38,944 nt of DNA, taken from positions 1-38,944 of the forward strand of contig JANYFP010000007.1 in the NCBI GenBank assembly GCA_025362555.1, in the 5' to 3' direction. Origin of the DNA: Verrucomicrobiota bacterium (GTDB lineage: Bacteria; Verrucomicrobiota; Verrucomicrobiia; Opitutales; Opitutaceae). The notes beneath the pieces are model-generated. The model did not search any database and was not told the DNA's origin. It worked only from the letters and a program-made list of their open reading frames with translations. Position numbers and translations under genes: made by a program. Each line of letters begins with the position of its first letter. Position 1 is the first letter of the stretch. Positions 9,096 through 17,823 of this stretch are shown here, in pieces.

Positions 9096-10523
9096 TCAAG
9101 GTGCCATTGCGATGATTCGGTGGGACGAAATTGGGGTGGAACTTTCCGGCAAAAACCCGGCGAGGTGCAAGCCACGTTGAACTTCGGGGGCTTGCATGAA
9201 ATTTTTCCAAACCATTCCCGTGCGCAGATTTTCGGCCATGACGAGCATGATGCCTACGTCGATGCCGATCACGTCGCGTGCAACCCAACCGGTCTGAGGA
9301 TTGAAGGCATCAGCGAAGCCGTATCGCCCCCATACTTTTTTACCGCCGGTCAGCCGCATCTTTTTAAGTGCGGCGAGGCACTCGCGGGGCGCGAATGGCA
9401 GTGAGCCGCCAGGGGCGCAGGGGGCGAGGGTGCCGTCGACTTTATCCGTGGCGCCGAACGGTCCGCCCTGCACCGTGTAGCCGCGGGGTCCGTCGCAGGC
9501 GGTCACGCCCCAGAGTTCGAGCGACCATTGAGGAAAATCTCCGGCGCGGCTGGCGCACCATTCGCGTTGGGCGAGGGTGGCGTCGACGGAGTTTTGCCAG
9601 TAGTCGATGCCGTCATCGCGCAGTCCGCGAAAATCAAACCACGCCTGGGTGTACTGATGAGTGAAGAGCGGGGCGCATTGGAGAAAAGTGCGTCCGGCGT
9701 AGTTGACGACCGGGCCGCGTTGCCAGGCTTTCCACGTGGCCGCCGGCAAGGCCTGCGCCGGCGCGCCGATCCCGAGGAGATACAGGCCGATTAATTCCGC
9801 GAAACGGTCCCACCGGTGGGTGATGAATCCGTTCTCCGGACGCCAGCCGTGGGAGAGCGTCGCTCCTTCGTTGAGGGCCCAATTCCAATCGATGCGCGCA
9901 TAGATTTCGTCGACTAAAATCCGCACGGCGGGATCGTTGAAATATTCGCGCGCGCCCAGGGCGCCTTGCAAAAACAGGGAGGTGTCGATGGTCGACGCCT
10001 CGCATTTCCATACGCGCTGCCCACTGTGCACATCGATAAAATGATAGAGCCAGCCGTGTTCGTGGGGCGCCTGGGTTGCGACAAATTGCAGCGTGTTCAG
10101 CACGCGCCGACGGGCTTCGCCGGGGGGCAGCCACCCGCGTTGATCGGCGATGCACCAGGCCGTGAGGGCAAAACCCGTGGCGGCAATACTTGAGGGAGCT
10201 TCACTCGGGCTGCCATCGGCCGGTGCCCGGTCGCGCGTCATTCCTGAAATGGGATCCGTGTGCTCGTCAAAATAACCGAAGGCGCGCTGCTGTAATTCCT
10301 CGACGAACGCTTCTTCGGCGTGACTGAGCGGGTAGGCCGGCTGGCTCGGGTAGCGGGGGAGGGCGGGTAGGAGGGTCACGCCCGGCAAGAGCAGACCGAG
10401 GACAAAAAGGGCCCGGGCCCAGCGAATGGTCGGGGAGCGAGAGCCGAAACGTCGTGTTCTAAAAAGGAAGTGCATCATGCAGGAGCCCTCTCCCTCTGAT
10501 ATCGGCACAAATCGGTCGTCCAA
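9096..10523 (-). CDS. glucoamylase family protein (PF10091/GH144-like)
   Basis: LQQRAFGYFDEHTDPISGMTRDRAP...SSIAATGFALTAWCIADQRGW, ...HGWLYHFIDVHSGQRVWKCEASTIDTSLFLQGAL...; the true start may be internal (e.g. MMHFLFRTRR). Confidence 0.85.
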   Translation of the reverse strand: MDDRFVPISEGEGSCMMHFLFRTRRFGSRSPTIRWARALFVLGLLLPGVTLLPALPRYPSQPAYPLSHAEEAFVEELQQRAFGYFDEHTDPISGMTRDRAPADGSPSEAPSSIAATGFALTAWCIADQRGWLPPGEARRRVLNTLQFVATQAPHEHGWLYHFIDVHSGQRVWKCEASTIDTSLFLQGALGAREYFNDPAVRILVDEIYARIDWNWALNEGATLSHGWRPENGFITHRWDRFAELIGLYLLGIGAPAQALPAATWKAWQRGPVVNYAGRTFLQCAPLFTHQYTQAWFDFRGLRDDGIDYWQNSVDATLAQREWCASRAGDFPQWSLELWGVTACDGPRGYTVQGGPFGATDKVDGTLAPCAPGGSLPFAPRECLAALKKMRLTGGKKVWGRYGFADAFNPQTGWVARDVIGIDVGIMLVMAENLRTGMVWKNFMQAPEVQRGLHLAGFLPESSTPISSHRIIAMAP

Positions 10524-10760
10524 TTATGAGATGATTGCTAAAAAATCACCGCGCGCGCGCCGGACTCGGCAATTCCTCCGCGACTCTTTTCGTGGATTCC
10601 TACTTTCGGCTGTCGTCATCCGGGGGCCGGTTCCACCCGAAGCGGCGGCACTTCAGCATTGCCGCTTGCGCGTGCATGCCCGCCGCCCACCGTTGAAAAA
10701 ACGCTTGAGGCCCCTTCCTGCGCAAAAGATGCGCTTCACTGGCCAATTGCTGCGGTGCTC

Positions 10761-10778
10761 AGTTGGGCCGGGCCAACT
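10761..10778. promoter_or_regulatory. imperfect palindrome just upstream of the CoA-transferase start
   Basis: agttgggccgggccaact: 8 of 9 symmetric pairs match; ends 13 nt before ATG 10792. Confidence 0.35.
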
Positions 10779-10791
10779 ACACTCAAACTGT

Positions 10792-12282
10792 ATGAAATCC
10801 CCCTTTCCCATTCTCACGGCTGACGAAGCCGCCGCGATGGTCAGCAATGGCGATATTATCGGTTTCAGTGGTTTTACCCCTGCCGGCGCGGCCAAAGCAG
10901 TGCCCAAGGCCATCGCGGCCCGCGCCAAGGCCGAACACGCCGCCGGTCGCCCCTTCAAGATTGGCGTCATCACGGGCGCTTCCACCGGTCCTTCGCTGGA
11001 CGGTGAATTGGCCAAGGCCGACGCGGTGCTTTTCCGCACGCCATATCAATCCAATCCTGATCTCCGGAAGAAAATCAATGCAGGCGAAGTTCAGTTCTTC
11101 GACATGCATCTCTCTCAGTTGCCGCAAACCGTGCGTTACGGATTTCTGGGCAAAGTGAAATTCGCCATCGTCGAGGCCTGCGAAGTTTTCCCCAATGGCG
11201 AAATCGTCCTCACCACCTCCGTCGGCGCGTCGAACACCTTTTGCAACGTCGCGGATAAAATAATTATCGAATTAAATGCCGCCCAGACTTCCGCGCTCCG
11301 TGGCTTTCACGATATTTATGAGCCGCGGGATCCGCCGTACCGTCGCGAAATTCCGCTCTACACGGTTCGTGACCGCATCGGCTCGACGGTCGTCAAAGTC
11401 GATCCTTCGCGCATTGCAGGCGTCGTGCAAACGAATCAGGCGGATGAATCCGGTCTGTTTGAAGAACCCAACGAGGCCACCACCCGCATTGGCCGGAATG
11501 TCGCCAACTTCCTCGCGGCCGAACGCCGGCGCGGCACCATTCCCGCACCATTTCTTCCAATTCAATCCGGTGTGGGCGATATCGCGAATGCGGTCCTCGC
11601 CGCCATGGGTGAGAATCCCGACATTCCTCCGTTTGAGATGTATTCCGAAGTGCTGCAGGATTCTGTTTTCAAGTTGATTCAGAGTGGTAAACTCACGTTC
11701 GCCAGCACGACGGCGATCACGGTCAGTCCGGCCATGGCGAAGGAATTCTATTCGAACCTTGATTTCTATCGCTCCCGCATCGTGCTGCGCCCGCAAGAAA
11801 TTTCCAATAATCCGGAGATCGTGCGGCGCCTCGGCATCATCTCGATCAACGCCGGCATCGAGGCCGATATTTTTGGCAACATCAACAGTACGCACGTTCT
11901 CGGCACCAGCATGATGAACGGGATCGGCGGCTCCGGCGACTTCACCCGCAACGCCTTCATTTCGATTTTCGTCTGCCCTGCGCTGCAAAAAGGCGGCAAG
12001 ATCAGTACCATCGTTCCCCTCGTCAGTCACACCGATCACAGCGAGCACTCCGTGCAGGTCATCATCACCGATCAGGGTATCGCGGACCTTCGCGGGAAGT
12101 CCCCGAACGAGCGGGCGCGACTGATTGCGGATAATTGTGCGCACCCTGATTTCCGGGAACCGCTGCGGCAATACCTGGAACTCAATCATTCCGGACAAAC
12201 CCCTCAATCCCTGCGAAACGCGTTCGCCTTTCACCGTCAATTTATGGAAACCGGTGACATGCGCGGCGTGAAAATGACCTGA
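10792..12282 (+). CDS. acetyl-CoA hydrolase/transferase family protein (succinate/acetate CoA-transferase-like)
   Basis: ORF 10426..12282; start MKSPFPILTADEAAAMV at 10792. SGFTPAGAAKAVPKAIAARAK, GVITGASTGPSLDGELAKADAVLFRTPYQSNPDLRKKINAGEVQFFDMHLSQ, IQSGVGDIANAVLAAMGE, GIGGSGDFTRNAFISIF. Confidence 0.93.
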   Translation: MKSPFPILTADEAAAMVSNGDIIGFSGFTPAGAAKAVPKAIAARAKAEHAAGRPFKIGVITGASTGPSLDGELAKADAVLFRTPYQSNPDLRKKINAGEVQFFDMHLSQLPQTVRYGFLGKVKFAIVEACEVFPNGEIVLTTSVGASNTFCNVADKIIIELNAAQTSALRGFHDIYEPRDPPYRREIPLYTVRDRIGSTVVKVDPSRIAGVVQTNQADESGLFEEPNEATTRIGRNVANFLAAERRRGTIPAPFLPIQSGVGDIANAVLAAMGENPDIPPFEMYSEVLQDSVFKLIQSGKLTFASTTAITVSPAMAKEFYSNLDFYRSRIVLRPQEISNNPEIVRRLGIISINAGIEADIFGNINSTHVLGTSMMNGIGGSGDFTRNAFISIFVCPALQKGGKISTIVPLVSHTDHSEHSVQVIITDQGIADLRGKSPNERARLIADNCAHPDFREPLRQYLELNHSGQTPQSLRNAFAFHRQFMETGDMRGVKMT

Positions 12283-12460
12283 CGCAGGGAAACCTGGGGT
12301 CTGCAGGTGGGATCTGACGCAGGTTTCGTCACGGTAGGCAGCGTTACCGAGCGAATGCGACGTCTGCCACTTGCTCGCGCTCCGGAGAGCACGGTTTTGG
12401 CCCAACGGCGGAGCTTGGTTGCACGCGATTCAGGGCGCCAGTTGACGGCACCATGTTTGG

Positions 12461-12485
12461 AATCGCTTGCAAGCAAGCTCCTACA
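12461..12485. repeat. REP-like element (AATCGCTTGCAAGCAAGCTCCTACA)
   Basis: Same sequence as part of 23281..23306 and the reverse complement of part of 23228..23253. Confidence 0.8.
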
Positions 12486-12653
12486 GTTTGGCGACGGAAT
12501 CGCGATTGGGCGGTGATCGCGTCTTATCCCGCGCCAACGACCAGCCTTGCTTTGCCGGTGCGGGCTGCTTCGCTGGCGCGAACGCATGTTCCACGATCAA
12601 CGAAAAACGGCATCGGTGCGCAAATTACCGGGGGAGTTGCGGTGAGGAATTCC

Positions 12654-13208
12654 ATGGCGTGGTGGACTCACTTGGTCCGGTCGCCGCGGCGAGTCGGCAG
12701 TATCGCGCCGTCTTCACCACGGTTGGCTGACCACATCGCCCGGCGGATCGCGGCGTTTGCAGCACACCATCACGGGGTTCGTCTGATCGAGGTCGGAGCT
12801 GGCACGGGTGCACTGACGAGGTCGATGATCAAGTTGATCGATCCCGCCGCCATTACGCTCGTCGAAGCCGATCCGAAATGTTGCCAACAACTGCGCCGTC
12901 GCTTTCCGCAGGTCACCGTCTTGGAAGGCTTGGTCGAAAACCTGCTCGACGAATTGGTGGTCCCAGGCGAGCCCTTAGTACTCGTCTCGTCGGTCCCGCT
13001 TTTCAGTCTGACTGAAGAGCAGCGGGGAGCTATTTTGTCGGCTTACGAGCGGATTATTTCAAGTGCCCGCCAGTGTCGCGTGGTCCAATTCACTTACGTG
13101 CCTTGGTTGCCCGGGGCGCAAGCGAGGCGGTTTTGTGGCCGGGAAGTGGGTTCGGTGTGGCGGAATCTGCCTCCGGCGTGGGTCTGGAGTTCGACTCACA
13201 CTAGCTGA
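12654..13208 (+). CDS. class I SAM-dependent methyltransferase (phospholipid N-methyltransferase-like)
   Basis: ORF 12453..13208; likely start MAWWTHLVRSPRRVGSIAPSSPRLADHIAR at 12654. SAM motif LIEVGAGTGALTRSMIK, VLEGLVENLLDEL, LVSSVPLFSLTEEQR, FTYVPWLPG. Confidence 0.8.
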   Translation: MAWWTHLVRSPRRVGSIAPSSPRLADHIARRIAAFAAHHHGVRLIEVGAGTGALTRSMIKLIDPAAITLVEADPKCCQQLRRRFPQVTVLEGLVENLLDELVVPGEPLVLVSSVPLFSLTEEQRGAILSAYERIISSARQCRVVQFTYVPWLPGAQARRFCGREVGSVWRNLPPAWVWSSTHTS

Positions 13209-13242
13209 CGCCGAATTGATTTAATCGAAAGGGGGGGGAGCG

Positions 13243-13260
13243 TTCTGCTGGCCAGCAGAA
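13243..13260. other. perfect 18-bp palindrome between convergent genes
   Basis: TTCTGCTGGCCAGCAGAA is its own reverse complement; preceded by an 8-G tract at 13231-13238. Confidence 0.7.
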
Positions 13261-13298
13261 TAACCGGAATCCGTTCGGGCTTGGCGACGCTGACCGAT

Positions 13299-13529
13299 TC
13301 ACGCCCCGTCGTTGCCGATGGAGCAAGTGGCGCAGGCTTCCGTGGCTTCGTCCACTTCGGCGATCTCTTCCGCCGTTTCGGGCTGCTGCTTGACGAAAGA
13401 CATGCCGTCTTCATTCCGGCCGAAGAAATCAGGGGCGATCGCACGACATTGGTCGCAGTCGATGCAGGAGGTATCGACGTAGTACTTGCCAGCGATGTTT
13501 TGTGGGACGCGATCGGTGAGTGTGGCCAT
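13299..13529 (-). CDS. small ferredoxin (single Fe-S cluster type)
   Basis: YYVDTSCIDCDQCRAIAPDFFGRNEDGMSFVKQQP...EACATCSIGNDGA; CxxCxxC plus distal Cys. Confidence 0.88.
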   Translation of the reverse strand: MATLTDRVPQNIAGKYYVDTSCIDCDQCRAIAPDFFGRNEDGMSFVKQQPETAEEIAEVDEATEACATCSIGNDGA

Positions 13530-13732
13530 AGTTGGGTGGGTTAAGAGACCCTACTGTAGCAAGGCGGTCATCACTCGGCGCGGCGCTAATTGGCCGAAAC
13601 TCGGCGTTAATTGCGGTGCGCAATAGGGCGCGCACGGGTGAGCCGTTGCGAGCGACTCCGCAGCAGGTGCACGCTGCCTACGCCAAACACCCTCGCTCGC
13701 CGTGACCAACCTTGTCGCGGGATTTGGCTGCT

Positions 13733-14008
13733 TCAGACTTCTGCGGTAGTCGGATCGATGATGCCTCGTATTTCGGAGACCCGGTTCGCCGGGAAACCTC
13801 CCTGCTTCGCATGTTCGCGGACGGTCGCTTCATCGGGGGCGATATACACGCAGTAGATCTTATCATCGGTCACGTAGCTTTCCAGCCACTGGATTTGTGG
13901 GCCGAGTTTTTTTAGCACACCACAGGACGTTTGAGAAATGCCCTGGAGTTGAGCCGCGGTGAGCTTGCCTGCTCCCGGGATTTCGCGTTCGATGACGTAT
14001 TTAGGCAT
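13733..14008 (-). CDS. DUF4242-type small protein
   Basis: MPKYVIEREIPGAGKLTAAQLQGISQTSCGVLKKLGPQIQWLESYVTDDKIYCVYIAPDEATVREHAKQGGFPANRVSEI; matches the general DUF4242 pattern from memory. Confidence 0.75.
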   Translation of the reverse strand: MPKYVIEREIPGAGKLTAAQLQGISQTSCGVLKKLGPQIQWLESYVTDDKIYCVYIAPDEATVREHAKQGGFPANRVSEIRGIIDPTTAEV

Positions 14009-14368
14009 ATGCGTTTTTATTTACTGGGTTTTCGGGTGGAACAAAAAATCGTGGTTTCGCGAGACGCTAAAAGTCCGTAGTCTCCGTGGCGTTCAGATCG
14101 TAAAATCGTCCGAGGTGGACGATCTGGGAGATTGCCGGCGGGGGGCAGCGAGGGCGACGTGCTCGGCCCAAGTGTGATCCGGTAAAGGTATTCGAAGGAA
14201 GTGCATGGTACGACACCGCACTACGGGATGCGAAATAGAAACCAAAACAGACGATGAAAGCAACTGCGTGGTCGTGCGTTCATCGCGCTGGAGTTCCCGG
14301 GCGGCCGATGGCTTGCGGCTTGCGTTACAGAGTGCCTGAATGACTAATGATCGGGTCTTTCCAGCCCC

Positions 14369-16792
14369 ATGCATTGGCTTCTCAAGCGTTTGTCAGGTTT
14401 GGGCCGCGTCGTCTGTCTGGCGATTAGTCTGCTCACCGGCTTGGCCGCGGCGGATTTGCGGCCAATTCGCGTGGGGGTGCTGACGGATAATTTTCCGTTC
14501 TCGTATCGGGAGGAGGACGGATCGATCCAGGGGTTCGCTTACGAGTTGGTGGCGGAGATTGAGCAAAATATGGCGCTCAAATTTGAGCGGGTCGTGGGGC
14601 CGACGAATGAAATCAATCCGGCTTTTGTTGATGGTCGGCTCGATCTGTTGCAAAGCTACGTGCAGTTTCCTGAGCGGGACGGGCAGGCGGATTTCTCCGT
14701 CCCGTACCTGACGATGACGGGGGCGATTTTTGTGCGGGAAGGGGAGCGGCCCATAAAGCAGTTGGAGGATTTGAAGGGCCGGCGAGTGTTGGTGCATCGG
14801 GGTAGTTTGGGCGACGCGGTGCTGCGGCGGGCGGGCTTGGCTGATTCGATCATGTACGCCGATTCGGTGGAGCAATCGATGATCCAGTTGAATCGCGGGG
14901 AAGGGGATGCGGTAATGATCAGCCGTCTGAACGGACTCGTGCTCGTGCAACGTTTGGGTTTAAAGCGGCTGCGTCCGCTGCCGTTGAAAGTGGAGGGTTA
15001 CGATGTGCGCTACTGCATTGCGGTGCGCAAAGGCCAGCCGGTGCTCTTGGCGCAGATTAACGAAGGACTCGCGATTTTGGTCCGCACGGGCCGTTTCGAC
15101 GTCTTGTATCAGAAATGGTTTGGGCACATCGAGCCCAAAGGCTACACGGCGGAGCAGGTGATGGGAGCGGTGGCCATCGGTTTGTCCTTGGCGCTGGCGG
15201 TGGCGATCTGGGCGGGAGTCAAACAACGCGCGCTGCGAAAACGGATCGCCTACCAGGCCGAGGCCTTGCGCCTGAGCGAAGAGCGGCACCGCGGTATTTT
15301 CGAAGGGGCTCATGACGGACTGATTGTCGTTAGTGGTCCGCCGGAAAATTTGGTGGCAGAGCAAATCAATCCAGCGGCGGTCGGTTTGCTGGCCTTGATT
15401 GGCGACCGGCGGACGGAAATGAATCTTGGGACCTTGTTGGGGTCGGATGCGGCTTTGGTTGCTCGAATCAGCACAGCCGTCAAGGCGGGGCGAGTCGAGG
15501 AATTCGAACACCACCGTCCAGATGGGCCTTGGTTGCGAGTGGTCGTCGGCCCGCTGGGGCGCAGAGCACTGGTCACGTTGACGGACATTGCCGAACAAGT
15601 TCAGGCGCGCGGCCGACTCCGACACCAAGAAGAGCAGATCCGGCAGAAGCAAAAGCTGGAGGCGGTTGGCACGCTCGCCGGCGGTGTCGCGCACGATTTC
15701 AATAACCTGCTCACGGCCATCATGGGAAATACCGAGCTGTGTTTGTTGAATCTTCCGTCGGAACACTCGGAGGCGAAGGGCATGCAGCAAGTGATGAGCG
15801 CGGCTAAACGTGCCCGCGATCTCGTGCGACAGATCCTCTCTTTTTCCCGGCAGTCATCGCCCGGTCGCGAGGTTGTGGCGGTGCGGCCGTTGATCGATGA
15901 AACCATTAATCTGCTGCAGACCCTTGCGCGCAGCACGGTGGCGTTTGAAGTCGAGCTGTCCGCCGATTTGCCCGCGATTAATGCTGATCCCGTTCAGGTG
16001 CACCAAGTGTTGATGAATATTGGCACCAATGCCGTGCAGGCGATGCGCCGGGCGCCAGGTCGGTTGATTTTCCGCGCTGAATCCCTCGATGTCCGTGGCG
16101 AGGTGCCCGCGCAATTTCCCGGTCTGCGCCCCGGTTCGTACGTCCGGTTAAGTGTGCAGGACAGTGGGCCCGGGATGGCGCCGGAAGTTCAAGCGCGGGT
16201 TTTCGAACCATTCTTTACGACCAAGGTGCAGGGGGAAGGAACGGGGTTGGGTCTCTCGGTGGTGCACGGTATCATGCAGCAGCACGACGGGGCGGTGACC
16301 CTTTATAGCCAGCTCGGGCGAGGCTCGGTATTCAATTTATATTTTCCGGCCGCGACCGCGGCTGCAGGTGCGGCGGTGGTCAAGCGGGCGGAAGTTATTC
16401 CGACCGGGAAGGGCGAACTGATCCTCGTGGTGGACGACGAAACGGCGATTGCCGATTTGCTGCAAAAGATTTTGGGCCGGCTTGGTTATCGCGTGAGCAA
16501 ATTTAACCACGCCGAGGCGGCGTGGCTGGACTATGCGGCCCAGCCTGATGAGTTTGCGGCAATTTTGAGCGATCTCACGATGCCGGCTATGAACGGACTG
16601 CAGTTGTTGGGCCGCGTGCGAGAGCTTCGACCGGCTCAGCCCTTCGTGTTGACCAGCGGATTTTTTTCAGAAGCGGAGCGGCTGGAAGCACTGGCGCTCA
16701 ACGTCACGTTGCTGCTGCCTAAGCCACTTGGTTATGCAGAAGTCGCCCGGGCGGTGGCGGTGGCGACAGGGCGGGCGAAGCCAAACGCATGA
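14369..16792 (+). CDS. hybrid sensor histidine kinase with N-terminal periplasmic solute-binding domain, TM, PAS-like region, HisKA/HATPase and C-terminal receiver
   Basis: RPIRVGVLTDNFPFSYREEDGSIQGFAYELVAEIEQ (SBP_bac_3-like), TM GAVAIGLSLALAVAIWAGV, GGVAHDFNNLLTAIMGN H-box, GPGMAPEVQARVFEPFFTTKVQGEGTGLGLSVVHGIMQ, receiver ILVVDDE...ILSDLTMPAMNG...LTSG...LPKPL. Confidence 0.93.
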   Translation: MHWLLKRLSGLGRVVCLAISLLTGLAAADLRPIRVGVLTDNFPFSYREEDGSIQGFAYELVAEIEQNMALKFERVVGPTNEINPAFVDGRLDLLQSYVQFPERDGQADFSVPYLTMTGAIFVREGERPIKQLEDLKGRRVLVHRGSLGDAVLRRAGLADSIMYADSVEQSMIQLNRGEGDAVMISRLNGLVLVQRLGLKRLRPLPLKVEGYDVRYCIAVRKGQPVLLAQINEGLAILVRTGRFDVLYQKWFGHIEPKGYTAEQVMGAVAIGLSLALAVAIWAGVKQRALRKRIAYQAEALRLSEERHRGIFEGAHDGLIVVSGPPENLVAEQINPAAVGLLALIGDRRTEMNLGTLLGSDAALVARISTAVKAGRVEEFEHHRPDGPWLRVVVGPLGRRALVTLTDIAEQVQARGRLRHQEEQIRQKQKLEAVGTLAGGVAHDFNNLLTAIMGNTELCLLNLPSEHSEAKGMQQVMSAAKRARDLVRQILSFSRQSSPGREVVAVRPLIDETINLLQTLARSTVAFEVELSADLPAINADPVQVHQVLMNIGTNAVQAMRRAPGRLIFRAESLDVRGEVPAQFPGLRPGSYVRLSVQDSGPGMAPEVQARVFEPFFTTKVQGEGTGLGLSVVHGIMQQHDGAVTLYSQLGRGSVFNLYFPAATAAAGAAVVKRAEVIPTGKGELILVVDDETAIADLLQKILGRLGYRVSKFNHAEAAWLDYAAQPDEFAAILSDLTMPAMNGLQLLGRVRELRPAQPFVLTSGFFSEAERLEALALNVTLLLPKPLGYAEVARAVAVATGRAKPNA

Positions 16793-16838
16793 GTTGGTCG
16801 ATGCAGGTTGAGTTAGAATCCTGAATCGGTCGGAAAGG

Positions 16839-16902
16839 TAGGAGCGATTGCCCTCAATCGCCTGCGTCACGGAGGGCCATTAGAGGCAATGGCCCCTACC
16901 AC
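16839..16902. repeat. REP-like multi-hairpin element between convergent genes
   Basis: Outer ggtagg/cctacc-type arms enclosing gcgattg-ccct-caatcgc and gggccatt-agaggc-aatggccc hairpins. Confidence 0.6.
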
Positions 16903-16939
16903 TGACGCCGAACAATAATTTTTTCCGAAACTCTCTCGG

Positions 16940-17635
16940 CTATTTTTTCTGACCGTAATAGGCGCCGGGGCCGTGTTTGCGTTTGAAATGTTTGTTCAGC
17001 AATTCGGGCTCGATTTCGCCGAGTTTAGGCACGAGTTGCAGCGACATCAGCGCCATGTGGGCGCAACACTCAGCGGCGACGGCGACTTCGACGGCTTTCG
17101 CGACCGTGAGTCCCCACGTGAAGGGCGCGTGACGATTAACTAGCACCGCCGGACAATCGAGTGGATCAAGTTTTTTGAAGCGTTCCAGAATCACGTTGCC
17201 GGTTTCCCACTCGTAGGCGCCGTTGCTGATTTCCTGTTTCGTCATTTTTCGGGTGACGGGAATTTCGCCATAAAAATAATCCGCGTGAGTGGTGCCGAAG
17301 ATCGGCACGGCCCGGCCGGCTTGGGCGAACGAAGTCGCGTGCGAGGAGTGCGTGTGCACGATGCCGCCGACTTTTTCAAAACCGAGATAGAGCCGGCGAT
17401 GCGTGGGCGTGTCGGAAGAGGGATTTAATTTTCCTTCGATCTTTTTCCCTTCGAGATCGACGAGGACCATGTCTTTCGCCTTGAGCACGGTGTAGTCCAC
17501 GCCGCTGGGCTTGATGGCGAAGATGCCGCGCGCGCGGTCGAGGGCACTGGCGTTGCCGAAGGTGAGATTAATCAGGCCGTATTTCGGCAGGAGCAGATTG
17601 GCTTCGTAGGCTTCGCGTTTTAATTCGGTGAGCAT
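16940..17635 (-). CDS. araD: L-ribulose-5-phosphate 4-epimerase
   Basis: LTFGNASALDRARGIFAIKPSGVDYTVLKAKDMVLVDLEGKKIEGKLNPSSDTPTHRRLYLGFEKVGGIVHTHSSHATSFAQAGRAVPIFGTTHADYF, ending HFKRKHGPGAYYGQ. Confidence 0.96.
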   Translation of the reverse strand: MLTELKREAYEANLLLPKYGLINLTFGNASALDRARGIFAIKPSGVDYTVLKAKDMVLVDLEGKKIEGKLNPSSDTPTHRRLYLGFEKVGGIVHTHSSHATSFAQAGRAVPIFGTTHADYFYGEIPVTRKMTKQEISNGAYEWETGNVILERFKKLDPLDCPAVLVNRHAPFTWGLTVAKAVEVAVAAECCAHMALMSLQLVPKLGEIEPELLNKHFKRKHGPGAYYGQKK

Positions 17636-17686
17636 GGGAGGGGATCAGTTAAATTAATTCCAACGATGAATGACTGGGAGGGGGTG

Positions 17687-17812
17687 GCCCGCGAAACATG
17701 CGAAATTCGCGAAAACGGAGAGCGTGGACATGCGCAAAATTTTACTCCTGATCGGAGGCGGATTGGGTTGAGGAGCTTGTTCGATTTCGTGTCTTTCGCG
17801 TGTTTCGCGGGC
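17687..17812. repeat. inverted repeat of a GCGAAA-rich motif
   Basis: gcccgcgaaacatgcgaaa (17687-17705) pairs with tttcgcgtgtttcgcgggc (17794-17812), one mismatch in 19. Confidence 0.8.
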
Positions 17813-17823
17813 AAACGTTATGT

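Noticed and set aside
12279-12323. 10-bp direct repeat ctgacgcagg
   Set aside because: Short, only two copies, part of a degenerate intergenic stretch; no functional reading supported.
14105-14123. Small hairpin atcgtcc-gaggt-ggacgat upstream of the hybrid kinase and the DUF4242 gene
   Set aside because: Only 7 bp, no U-tract and not repeated in the window; expected by chance at this GC content.
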